A stretch of 13,832 bases of DNA, taken from positions 1 to 13,832 of the forward strand of contig JBBSBC010000084.1 of the NCBI GenBank assembly GCA_038251595.1, in the 5' to 3' direction. This document shows positions 1 to 6,719 of this stretch, piece by piece; positions within the stretch are counted from its first letter, which is position 1, and every line of letters starts with the position of its first letter. Under the pieces are notes generated by a model that worked only from the letters and a program-made list of their open reading frames with translations, had not been told where the DNA came from and ran no database searches. The position numbers and the translations under genes were made by a program. The stretch comes from JADLCX01 sp038251595 (lineage in GTDB: Bacteria; Planctomycetota; Phycisphaerae; Phycisphaerales; UBA1924).

Positions 1-380
1 TCGGCTCGGGCAGCCGCATTCTTTCGGCTGACATTCTCGGTCAGCGGCACTACGCCATCGCGCAGCGCGTGCAGAAGACGTTGCAGCGGTACAAGGAACT
101 TCAGGACATCATCGCAATTCTTGGTGTTGATGAACTCAGCGAAGTGGACAAGCTCACGGTCAATCGCGCCCGCAAGATCGAGCGATTCCTCAGCCAGCCT
201 TTCTACGTTGCCGAAGTCTTTACCGGCTTCCCCGGTGTCACCAGCACGCTGGAGACCACGATCGATTCGTTCGAGCGTCTGTGCAACGGCGAAGGCGACG
301 ATATCCCCGAGGGCGCATTCATGTACGTGGGCACGCTCGACGATGCTCGCAAGAAGGCTGAGAAGATGAAGGCGAGCTGA
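1..380 (+). CDS. atpD: F1 ATP synthase subunit beta, C-terminal fragment
   Basis: This is the last 125 codons of the catalytic beta subunit of F1Fo ATP synthase, which makes ATP from ADP and phosphate at the inner membrane using the ion gradient. The gene enters from the left edge and the first whole codon is at position 3. The signature C-terminal helical domain is plain: TLQRYKELQDIIAILGVDEL, then DKLTVNRARKIERFLSQPF and VAEVFTGFPG, ending in a lysine-rich tail. The nucleotide-binding part lies outside the window. The fragment shows no break. In most bacteria atpC (epsilon) follows atpD at once; here only about 100 bases separate the stop from a strong terminator, so atpC is not in its usual place. 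The family call is very secure. Confidence 0.97.
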   Translation, partial: GSGSRILSADILGQRHYAIAQRVQKTLQRYKELQDIIAILGVDELSEVDKLTVNRARKIERFLSQPFYVAEVFTGFPGVTSTLETTIDSFERLCNGEGDDIPEGAFMYVGTLDDARKKAEKMKAS

Positions 381-390
381 TGGCGTGGGA

Positions 391-405
391 TCGGCTTCCA
401 GCCGA
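391..405 (+). other. Small hairpin just after atpD stop
   Basis: A perfect 6-bp stem (TCGGCT / AGCCGA) with a 3-nt TCC loop starts 10 bases after the atpD stop codon. No T-tract follows, so it is not a terminator by itself. It could protect the 3' end of the atp mRNA or be chance. Confidence 0.35.
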
Positions 406-486
406 GTGACTGAGAGTTGGATTTGGCTCGGTGCGTGCGAAGTGCTGCACGAGCGAGCTTCGCTGTGAATGAGTGATGTGGCTGTC

Positions 487-515
487 AAACCCCCGGCTGT
501 AGGCTGGGGGTTTTT
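487..515 (+). terminator. Rho-independent terminator of the atp operon
   Basis: AAACCCCC pairs with GGGGGTTT (eight Watson-Crick pairs), extended inward by G-T, G-C, C-G and T-G pairs to a GTA loop. Five T residues follow the G-run (511-515). This is a textbook intrinsic terminator about 107 bases after the atpD stop, and it marks atpD as the last gene of its operon. Confidence 0.9.
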
Positions 516-725
516 AGTTGGGCATGTCACGTTGGGTTAAGTGTTGATCGCCGCCGATTATGGGAGTGTCCGAGAGAGTGCTGTGGACGTTCAAGCCTGT
601 TTCAACGGCGCGAAATGAGCACTCCGCAACGGGTTGAACTATTCAGTAAACTTTAGGGTCGAGTTGCGGTATCATTGGTCGCGTACACGTCTCGATCCTG
701 CTTGAGTTCAAGCGGCACAGCATCC
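516..725. other. Gene-free spacer between atp terminator and Cys-rich gene
   Basis: Together with 381-515 this makes about 345 bases without a gene. I see no convincing ORF here. It must hold the promoter of the rightward metal cluster, but no clear -35/-10 pair stands out. A 7-bp inverted repeat (GAGTGCT at 576-582, AGCACTC at 618-624) is present with a 35-base spacer and may be chance. Confidence 0.5.
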
Positions 726-1115
726 ATGCACAAACTCGCGGCCATCTTCATGCTCCTGCTCGCCATGGCTTGGTCGCCGGCCGCGACGTGGATCGGGCTT
801 GCTGAAATACGCACGGAATCGTGCGTAGGCGGATCTGTGGATGCGAAAGGGTGTGGGTGCGGGTGTCGTGATTCGGAGTCGGCTGTGTGCTCGTGCTGCG
901 GCCAGATGCCCGACTCGGCCCCTCCGCGCGATCAGTCTGCGCCGAATCGATCGACCACTCAGCTTATTGATTGGACGTTTGTTCAATCGGTCTTTGAACT
1001 GGTTGTGTGTCGAGCATCGAGTGGTGCAGGATTGCTGCCGCGGCCGAGGCTGGTCGGTATTCAGTGGATGAGCACGAACGAGCGGCTCGCGGTTTTCTGC
1101 ATTCGGCAGACCTAG
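726..1115 (+). CDS. Small secreted cysteine-rich protein, unknown function
   Basis: The 129-aa product is not a family I recognise. Residues 1-20 look like a signal peptide: one Lys at position 3, then a Leu/Ala/Met-rich core ending in SPAA. The mature part has nine Cys, packed as GCGCGC (Cys43, 45, 47) and CSCC (Cys55, 57, 58), with Cys33, Cys95 and Cys125 outside. A Pro/Ser-rich linker (about 63-78) follows, then a region with WTFVQ and hydrophobic residues. Such Cys spacing suits soft-metal binding or disulfides. I chose ATG 726 because the signal peptide starts there; an in-frame TTG at 675 is possible but adds a poor N-terminus. No clear Shine-Dalgarno is visible. The gene lies 146 bases before the HMA lipoprotein on the same strand, which suggests a shared role in metal handling. 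This is inference; coding status is probable, not certain. Confidence 0.58.
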   Translation: MHKLAAIFMLLLAMAWSPAATWIGLAEIRTESCVGGSVDAKGCGCGCRDSESAVCSCCGQMPDSAPPRDQSAPNRSTTQLIDWTFVQSVFELVVCRASSGAGLLPRPRLVGIQWMSTNERLAVFCIRQT

Positions 1116-1142
1116 ACCGAGACACTCGCGCCACCACTGCGC

Positions 1143-1158
1143 GCCGGATTTTTCCGGC
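1143..1158 (+). other. GC-rich hairpin between Cys-rich and HMA genes
   Basis: GCCGGA / TCCGGC forms a perfect 6-bp stem with a TTTT loop, 28 bases after the upstream stop codon. A CCGCC sequence follows rather than a T-tract, so complete termination is unlikely. It could partly attenuate transcription between the two genes. Confidence 0.35.
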
Positions 1159-1261
1159 CCGCCACCATACAGAGCGTTTTACATTTTCACCAATCGACTT
1201 TGGGTGTTGATGCCCGAAGCCTATCGATCATTCTTCGGCCGCGAGGCCGGGAGGTTGTTCA

Positions 1262-1675
1262 ATGATTCATCTTCGTCGATCATTCGTGGTCCTGTCCGCG
1301 TTCACACTGGTTACCGTTCAACTGTCGGGATGTGCGGGGAAGGCGGGTTCGACTTCGTCTCAGTCGATGCCAGAAATGGAGAACGTCATCACGCACAAGG
1401 TCACGGAGAACGACCTGGCTCTCGCTAAAAGCGCGGCACCGATCGAGAGCGATTCGGCCGTGCTTTGGGTGAATGGGCTGGGGTGTCCGCTGTGTGCCAC
1501 GAACATTGACAAGCAGCTCGAACGCGTGCGCGGCGTTGAAAGGGTGGATGTCGATCTCTCCAACGGCAAGGTCACGCTCAAGCTCAAGCCCGGTGCTGCT
1601 CACCCTTCGCCATCGGTTCTCGGCGAGGCTATTGAGGATGCTGGGTTCACCCTTGTGAAGGTTGAGAAGCGATGA
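1262..1675 (+). CDS. Lipoprotein with heavy-metal-associated (HMA) domain
   Basis: This 137-aa protein should be a lipid-anchored metal-binding protein outside the cytoplasm. Residues 1-20 form a signal peptide with two Arg, followed by a good lipobox, LSGC, with acceptor Cys24. A linker of about 40 residues leads to an HMA domain (about 65-135) of the CopZ/MerP/P-type-ATPase fold, with metal motif GLGCPLC (Cys75, Cys78) and the typical VRGVERVDVDLSNGKVTL segment and EAIEDAGF helix. The motif is a variant of GMxCxxC with Leu for Met. Known HMA domains bind Cu(I), Hg(II), Zn or Cd; the sequence does not say which. GGGAGG at 1249-1254, 7 bases before the ATG, supports the start. Its stop codon lies 8 bases before the next start, so it is co-transcribed with the barrel gene. 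A membrane-anchored single HMA domain is less usual than the soluble form. Confidence 0.87.
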   Translation: MIHLRRSFVVLSAFTLVTVQLSGCAGKAGSTSSQSMPEMENVITHKVTENDLALAKSAAPIESDSAVLWVNGLGCPLCATNIDKQLERVRGVERVDVDLSNGKVTLKLKPGAAHPSPSVLGEAIEDAGFTLVKVEKR

Positions 1676-1683
1676 GGTGCAGC

Positions 1684-2529
1684 ATGAACAGACTTCAACT
1701 CGCTTTCATGATTGCACTGCCAATGATCCTGTCGGCGGGCGAGGCGCTCGGTCAGGAGGCGATGTATACCAACGCGGCGACAATGCCCTCGAAGGGCGTG
1801 TTTGTGGTCCGTCCGCAGTTCAACTACACCCGGTTCGGGTCAAATCCGGGGGGTGAAGCGCGGCAAACAGAGCTGTACGAGGCCTCGACGAGCATTCAGT
1901 ACGGGTTTGCTCGTGCCTGGTCGTTCACGCTGGATATCCCCGTTCAATGGCGAGATCAGCGATTGGCGGATGGCACGAGCGATTCTGACCATGGCGTGGA
2001 TGATCTGGATGCGTTGTTCAAGTATCGGATCTTCAAAGAAGATACTGGCGGAGTGGACACCATTCGCGCCGCGATACTCGGCGGTGCGCGATTCGCGAGC
2101 GGTGATGATGCGGACTTCTCGAGCCAATCCTTCAACCCTCACTTCGGCGCGGTTGTGACCATGGTTCAAGGGCGACACGGTTTGAATCAGGAGGTTGATT
2201 ACACCTTCAATACTGGTGGCAGTGATGATGACAACTTTGGCGGGGGCGAGGGTGCGAGCGATGCGCTGCGCTACAACACGGCCTACCTCTTCCGCGTATC
2301 ACCCGAGCAATACACATCTACCACGACAGGTTCGTGGTACGTCACGGCGGAGCTGAACGGAATCTACGAGACAAACGGTGATAACGAGATCAGGTTCTCA
2401 CCGGGCATCTTGTACGAAGGGCGCGACTTTGCGTTCGAGGTCATGATGCAACTGCCCATGATCGACGACCTGCGGTATCGGGCCGAGATCGATTTTTCGG
2501 TGGGCGTTGGTGTGCGCATCACCTTTTGA
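1684..2529 (+). CDS. MetA-like outer-membrane beta-barrel protein
   Basis: The 281-aa product looks like an outer-membrane beta-barrel of the 'MetA-pathway of phenol degradation' transporter-like group (Phenol_MetA_deg type). A signal peptide covers about residues 1-23, ending in EALG. The mature chain alternates short amphipathic strands and Asp/Gly-rich turns, as in WSFTLDIPVQW, ALFKYRIF, LGGARFASGDD and LNQEVDYTF, and ends in Phe, the usual barrel C-terminus. ATG 1684 is preferred because GAGGTG lies at 1674-1679; an ATG at 1672 that overlaps the upstream stop as ATGA would add MRCS. Either way it is translationally tied to the HMA lipoprotein, so export or uptake of a metal or its ligand is a fair guess. 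The real substrate is unknown, and relatives are annotated for phenolics only by name. Confidence 0.8.
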   Translation: MNRLQLAFMIALPMILSAGEALGQEAMYTNAATMPSKGVFVVRPQFNYTRFGSNPGGEARQTELYEASTSIQYGFARAWSFTLDIPVQWRDQRLADGTSDSDHGVDDLDALFKYRIFKEDTGGVDTIRAAILGGARFASGDDADFSSQSFNPHFGAVVTMVQGRHGLNQEVDYTFNTGGSDDDNFGGGEGASDALRYNTAYLFRVSPEQYTSTTTGSWYVTAELNGIYETNGDNEIRFSPGILYEGRDFAFEVMMQLPMIDDLRYRAEIDFSVGVGVRITF

Positions 2530-2548
2530 AGGTCTACTTCGATAATCA

Positions 2549-2583
2549 CGAGCGCAGGCAGTAAAGGGCCTGCGCTCGCTTTG
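2549..2583. terminator. Hairpin between convergent genes, likely two-way terminator
   Basis: Positions 2549-2559 and 2568-2578 pair perfectly over 11 bp (CGAGCGCAGGC / GCCTGCGCTCG) with an 8-base loop. The T-tract on the + side is weak (CTTT). It lies 19 bases after the barrel stop and 45 bases beyond the stop of the leftward 75-aa gene, exactly where a shared terminator is expected. Confidence 0.7.
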
Positions 2584-2623
2584 CCAAAATTGGTGACGAC
2601 TTTGGAGCCATGTATTGCCCCGC

Positions 2624-2851
2624 TTACTGCGCCTTGACTCGACCGACGATCTCGAATGAAAGCGGAATGCCGTTGATTTCACGGGGCACTCGCAGGCTTT
2701 TCGGAAGAGCAGCTTCAAGGTTGACCTTGACGGCGTATTGATCGTCAATCTTGGTCAGACCGATACCGACGACTCCCGGTACGTTGGAAAGGAGCTTGAG
2801 TGCTTGATCTTTGGCCGCGCGAGCGAGGGTGATTGCGGTCTGCTTGGCCAT
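2624..2851 (-). CDS. 75-aa stand-alone copy of the adjacent peptidase's N-terminal domain
   Basis: This small protein has an amphipathic N-terminal helix (about 6-22) and then a beta-rich part: VPGVVGIGLTK, QYAVKVNLEAALP, and a final strand EIVGRV near residues 67-72. It has no signal peptide. Its second half resembles residues about 50-102 of the upstream peptidase: FGIT-x-KLAVRLQQ matches IGLTK-x-YAVKVNLEA, and YIGRVRP matches IVGRVKA. It could therefore be a paralogue of a pro-domain or inhibitor-like domain that acts on the peptidase. That is inference from two sequences read by eye. The ATG at 2851 is taken as the start; an upstream TTG at 2857 would add two residues. It begins 6 bases after the peptidase stop codon with no clear Shine-Dalgarno, so it is probably translated by coupling. 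Confidence 0.72.
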   Translation of the reverse strand: MAKQTAITLARAAKDQALKLLSNVPGVVGIGLTKIDDQYAVKVNLEAALPKSLRVPREINGIPLSFEIVGRVKAQ

Positions 2852-2857
2852 GGGCAA

Positions 2858-3871
2858 CTATAGGGCGATCTTGACCTTGAGGTCTTTCAAGACGCGATTG
2901 ACGGGGTTGGCAAAGGTTCGGCCAAAGCCGCTCGATCCACCGTGATCGCTGCCCGCGAAGAGGAGCGCGACGGCTTCCAAATCGTCGTTGAGGATGATCG
3001 AACCGCTGTCGCCGCCGCGGCTGAAGGCGCCGGTGCCGGTGGTTTCGATCTCGATCTGGTTGTCAAAGCTGATTCGACCGGAGTTGTAATCGACGACGAG
3101 GTTGTCGATCTCGATGGCGGTGACCTTGCCGCGCGTGACGCCGGTCGTGCGGCCGACCTTGTGAACGATCGATCCGATATCGATCTCATCAGATGCGAGA
3201 CCCTTGAGCTTTCCGAGTCCCTTGAGGGTGGAGAGGTCGATTTCGAGACCATCATTCAAGGCAGCGCAGGCGGCATCGACGAGGTTGTCTTTGCCATGAC
3301 GGAAGCGAATGAACTTGGCGAGTTTGGCGATCGAGTCGGTGGAGGGCGAGCCACCATCGAAATCGCCGGGCTGGATGATCGGATCGCCTTGGCGGGCATC
3401 GTTCTCATTGGCGAGTACGTGGTTGTTGGAGAGGATCCAGAGCTTGCCGCCGGTGCCGCGAACGAAGCAGCCGAGTGTGCCAGCGGTGACGGCGGTATGA
3501 CCGAGCGAGCAGCCGATGAGGAGCGGACGCTGACGCTTGCGGTGCCAGGGAATGGTCGGTGCCTTGGCGGTGGGACGCACACGTCCGATGTAGCGGATAT
3601 CGGCCTCGCCGCGGGCCTGACTCTTGATCTGCTCGAGCATTCCGCTGGTTTCAAGCGGGCGCTGTTGAAGGCGGACGGCGAGCTTGTAATCGGTCTTGTT
3701 TTTACGCGTGATTCCGAATGCGAAGGAAGCCTGATTACGGCCTGCGCTGGTCAGGTTGAAGGCTGAAACCGAGGCGGCCCGTGCGCTGCCAGCTACGGCG
3801 GAGAGAAGATTTCCGCTGAGGACTTTCTCAACGAGTGTGGACTTGAGATCGCGTACAGAATCGAGCTTCAT
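2858..3871 (-). CDS. Trypsin-like serine peptidase (S1-like fold), likely cytoplasmic
   Basis: The 337-aa product is a chymotrypsin/trypsin-fold serine endopeptidase. The triad is visible: His151 in LSNNHVLAN, Asp199 in NLVDAACAAL and Ser289 in RGGDSGSI. GCSLGHTAVTAGTLGCFV opens the protease domain, VGRTTGVTRGKV sits in its second barrel, and ANPVNRVL closes it. The layout recalls the bacterial peptidases related to plant NAL1. Residues 1-115 form a separate N-terminal region that resembles the downstream 75-aa protein. No signal peptide or membrane segment is seen, so it likely acts inside the cell. ATG 3871 is chosen because CCGGAG lies just before it; a longer reading to 3940 adds an Arg-rich, unlikely N-terminus. 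Substrate unknown. Two repeat elements upstream (3920-3932, 3978-3995) could be operators. Confidence 0.85.
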   Translation of the reverse strand: MKLDSVRDLKSTLVEKVLSGNLLSAVAGSARAASVSAFNLTSAGRNQASFAFGITRKNKTDYKLAVRLQQRPLETSGMLEQIKSQARGEADIRYIGRVRPTAKAPTIPWHRKRQRPLLIGCSLGHTAVTAGTLGCFVRGTGGKLWILSNNHVLANENDARQGDPIIQPGDFDGGSPSTDSIAKLAKFIRFRHGKDNLVDAACAALNDGLEIDLSTLKGLGKLKGLASDEIDIGSIVHKVGRTTGVTRGKVTAIEIDNLVVDYNSGRISFDNQIEIETTGTGAFSRGGDSGSIILNDDLEAVALLFAGSDHGGSSGFGRTFANPVNRVLKDLKVKIAL

Positions 3872-3919
3872 GAGGATCTCCGGAGGATGTGTGCAACGAT
3901 TGAAGCGTGAAAGGTTTGT

Positions 3920-3932
3920 GCGTGTGACACGC
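3920..3932 (-). promoter_or_regulatory. Perfect palindrome upstream of the peptidase gene
   Basis: GCGTGT-G-ACACGC is a 6+1+6 perfect inverted repeat, 48-61 bases before the peptidase ATG. Its size and place suit a dimeric repressor site or a small 5'-leader structure. No promoter hexamers nearby are convincing. Confidence 0.35.
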
Positions 3933-3977
3933 CTCCGCATAGTTTCGCGATGGAGCAGAGCAATATGCCGCGTTAAA

Positions 3978-3995
3978 GGTGAAGATCTGGTGAAG
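3978..3995 (-). promoter_or_regulatory. Direct heptamer repeat with 11-bp period
   Basis: GGTGAAG occurs at 3978-3984 and again at 3989-3995, one helical turn apart; on the coding strand this reads CTTCACC-n4-CTTCACC. Tandem sites with 11-bp spacing are typical of response-regulator binding. It lies about 107-124 bases before the peptidase start. It could also be chance. Confidence 0.3.
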
Positions 3996-4010
3996 GCTGA
4001 ACGTCAAAGA

Positions 4011-6719
4011 TCACTCGGGGACAATCCAGATGTTGCGAAAGCGCACCTCGCCCATCGCATCGGAAGGATGCGACTGAAGAAGGAGCGGGTGATCGCCCGG
4101 CGCTTCGGGAAGGGACATGCCTGTCTTGTCTCTGATTTCGACATTGTTGTGAACAAGAACGCCGTTCCACCAAAGGGTGATGCGGGCGTTCTCGGTCTTG
4201 TTGCCATCGGTCCAGCGTGGGGCGCGGAAGCGGATGTCGTAGGACTGCCAGACACCGGCGCCGAGCGAGGCGTTGGTATCGGCGGCCGTCTGGCGATAGA
4301 TGGCGCCCGCCTCGTTGAACTTGGGCTCGTGGGGCGCGGCGGGGGAGTTCATGATCTGGATTTCATAGCGAGACTGCAGCTTTACGCCGCTGTTGGCGTT
4401 GGTCTGGTTCTCGATGGAACCACCGGGCGGACAGAGCCATTCGATGTGCAAGAAGCAGTCGCCAAACCTATCGCGAGTGACGATGTCGCCACCGGTGTTC
4501 ATGGCCGCGGAGGGCGGGACGAAGAGGGTGCCCTCTTCGGTCTTCCATCGGCAGGGCTTGCCATCGGTGTGCTCGAAGGCTTGCATCGATTGATTGGCGC
4601 TGTCGAGCAGCACCTGCGCGCTTTGAGGACGGTGTGTGAAGGGAATGGCGGGGGTCACGACAATCGGCCATGCAGGTCCGGGGATCTGTGAGATGCGGTT
4701 CAGCGTGTACCACGCCTCGGTGGTCACGGGGTCAAGACTCTGCGTGCTCTTGAAGTTCAGCAGGCGCAGGTAGACGATGGTCTCGGGTTTGAGCCCGTTG
4801 ATCTTGAGGAAGACACTCCTGCCATCGGGCGCGGGTTGCGCCTCCACGATGCGGAGGACCTTGGGATCGATCTTGGGTCCACCGTACTCGATGGTTGGCA
4901 AGTATCGCCATGAGTGCACGTTGTAGTTGGCAGCTTGCGAAAGTATATTGGTCGGTACAACATCGGTGAAGGTGATGAGAAAGCCGTCGGCCCGAGACTC
5001 GACCATCTGCATCTCGAGGAACTCGGCATCCGAGTTCGGCCGTAGACGCTGAAGACCGAACTTCTTGTTCTTGTGGTTCCAGTTTCCGTTCGAGCCGATG
5101 CCGCCGACGTAGAGACAGCCATCCGGACCCCATACGAGTCGGTTGACGCCAGCTTCCAGGCCCTGTGAAAACTGAAAGACACAGCCCTGGTAATGTCCCG
5201 CGATTCCGTCCACGTTCTCGATGAAGACGCGGTTGATGCCGCCGTGCGTGACATCGCCAACCAGAAGTTGGCGGCGGTAAATGCCGCTGGGAATGAGCAG
5301 GGGCTCAGTCGGGGAGTTGCCGACTTCGCCGTGCGGGAACCAGACAACCGGAGGCTCAGCAGGAGTTGTTCCGTTCGGTTCGGTCTGATGACCATAGAAG
5401 CCATCTCTGTGGATGTGGTTGAGGCGAGAGGCGGGGAGCCATGCGCCCTGATTGTCGCAGCCGAAGAGCTCGCCATCCGGCCCGATGTTGAGACCATTGG
5501 GAGCGCGCAGGCCACGGGCGAAGACTTCGATGCTTCCGGTGGCTGGGTCAATCTTCCAGGCGCAGCCGGGGCCGCCCGAGCCGCGATCGCCAACGGCAAA
5601 CGCGGGTGTGGTTCCGGGCATGTAGTTGGTTGCGCCGCTCTTAAGTGGAACAGAAGTTGTGATGTAAAAGTGTTTGTCAAGCGGAACGAGGTTGAAACTG
5701 AACTCATGATAGTTATGCGAGGCGGGCCAACCAGATGCAATGGCCTCATATTCATCCGTCACACCATCGCCATCAAGATCGCGGAGGCGAGTGATCTCCT
5801 GCTTCTGTGTGATGTAGAGGTCGTTGTTCCAGTAGGCGATGCCGAGTGGTTCGCCGAGTCCGGAAGCAAAGCGGGTGATAGTTACTTGCGGTTCTGGAGG
5901 TTGGCGCTGATGGGCGGATGGCCCGTCTTGCAATGGTGTGGAGGTGATCAGGTTGTCGAGAATGTAGACGGCACCGGTCTGATCCCACGTGCTGATCGCG
6001 AGGCGGCCATCGGGGAGGAAGACCATGCCGGCGACCGCGGGCCGAAAGTCGGGGCCGCGAAAGTCTTCGAGGGTGAAGAGTGGGTGGACGGATTCGAGCG
6101 GGCGCCCATCGCCGGGACGATTCGGGTCGCGTCCGTAAAACCATCGCTTGGGACCGGGGCTCGTGGCGAAGGTCTGGCCCGCCTCGGTGCGGAGGACATC
6201 GGAGGGAAGGAGGGTGTATTCGGGCGCACCCGGTGGACGCCATTCGAGACTGAGATCAAACTTTCCTTTGTCTTCATAAAAGAGGATGCTGATTGTGTGG
6301 CGGCCCTTGTCGAGAGCGATGCCCGCGCTGGCCGTGAAGTTCTCGGCGTGCTGATCCTCGGTATCGGCGATGACCACGCCATCGAGAAGCAGTGCGGCAC
6401 CGTCATCGCAGCGCAGGCGAAAGAGATGGTCTCCGGGTGTGGTGATATCGATCCACCCGCGAACGATACCGGCAAAGCTGTCTTCCAGCGATCCGAAAGT
6501 GGTTTTAAAAGAATCAGAAAAATCTATGTTTTGGTAGATGGCGTAGTGGTTGGGCGTCTGGCCATCGGCAATGGTCGGTCGGCGTGTGAGGGGGCTATCG
6601 ATCTCATAGACCCAAACCGTGACACCCGGAATGACCGCGCCATCGGGCTGGGGTGTTGGTTGCCCACCGAATGCTGTAGCGGCGAGGGTGAGCGGGACGA
6701 GGTGGGTGAATGCGATCAT
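4011..6719 (-). CDS. Secreted PA14 / beta-propeller / DUF1080 multidomain protein
   Basis: The 902-aa protein has a signal peptide (about 1-19) and three domains. A PA14 domain (about 35-165) carries GWIDITTPGDHLFRLRCDDG, LLLDG and a final SLEWRPPG; PA14 domains commonly bind glycans. A beta-propeller like PVC-group and glucose/sorbosone dehydrogenase-like proteins covers about 222-560, with AGMVFLPDGRLAIST, a calcium-loop-like DLDGDGVTDEYE (314-325), GLRAPNGLNIGPDGELFG and VNRLVWGPDGCLYVGG. An Ig-like linker (about 575-675) leads to a DUF1080 / 3-keto-disaccharide hydrolase-type jelly roll (about 705-902) with GGDIVTRDRFGDCFLHIEW and a typical VRFRNIWIVPE end. No CxxCH haem motif is present. 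The start overlaps the upstream stop as ATGA, with GGGAGG 7 bases before. A role in breakdown of complex or oxidised sugars outside the cytoplasm is likely but inferred; the exact reaction is unknown. Confidence 0.88.
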   Translation of the reverse strand: MIAFTHLVPLTLAATAFGGQPTPQPDGAVIPGVTVWVYEIDSPLTRRPTIADGQTPNHYAIYQNIDFSDSFKTTFGSLEDSFAGIVRGWIDITTPGDHLFRLRCDDGAALLLDGVVIADTEDQHAENFTASAGIALDKGRHTISILFYEDKGKFDLSLEWRPPGAPEYTLLPSDVLRTEAGQTFATSPGPKRWFYGRDPNRPGDGRPLESVHPLFTLEDFRGPDFRPAVAGMVFLPDGRLAISTWDQTGAVYILDNLITSTPLQDGPSAHQRQPPEPQVTITRFASGLGEPLGIAYWNNDLYITQKQEITRLRDLDGDGVTDEYEAIASGWPASHNYHEFSFNLVPLDKHFYITTSVPLKSGATNYMPGTTPAFAVGDRGSGGPGCAWKIDPATGSIEVFARGLRAPNGLNIGPDGELFGCDNQGAWLPASRLNHIHRDGFYGHQTEPNGTTPAEPPVVWFPHGEVGNSPTEPLLIPSGIYRRQLLVGDVTHGGINRVFIENVDGIAGHYQGCVFQFSQGLEAGVNRLVWGPDGCLYVGGIGSNGNWNHKNKKFGLQRLRPNSDAEFLEMQMVESRADGFLITFTDVVPTNILSQAANYNVHSWRYLPTIEYGGPKIDPKVLRIVEAQPAPDGRSVFLKINGLKPETIVYLRLLNFKSTQSLDPVTTEAWYTLNRISQIPGPAWPIVVTPAIPFTHRPQSAQVLLDSANQSMQAFEHTDGKPCRWKTEEGTLFVPPSAAMNTGGDIVTRDRFGDCFLHIEWLCPPGGSIENQTNANSGVKLQSRYEIQIMNSPAAPHEPKFNEAGAIYRQTAADTNASLGAGVWQSYDIRFRAPRWTDGNKTENARITLWWNGVLVHNNVEIRDKTGMSLPEAPGDHPLLLQSHPSDAMGEVRFRNIWIVPE

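Noticed and set aside
2942..3766. + strand open frame (274 codons)
   Set aside because: It is antisense to the serine peptidase, whose triad and fold motifs are plain; the + strand product is Asp/Glu/Gly-rich without any motif.
3756..4691. + strand open frame (311 codons)
   Set aside because: It spans the intergenic region and is antisense to the C-terminal DUF1080 domain; no recognisable family or ribosome site.
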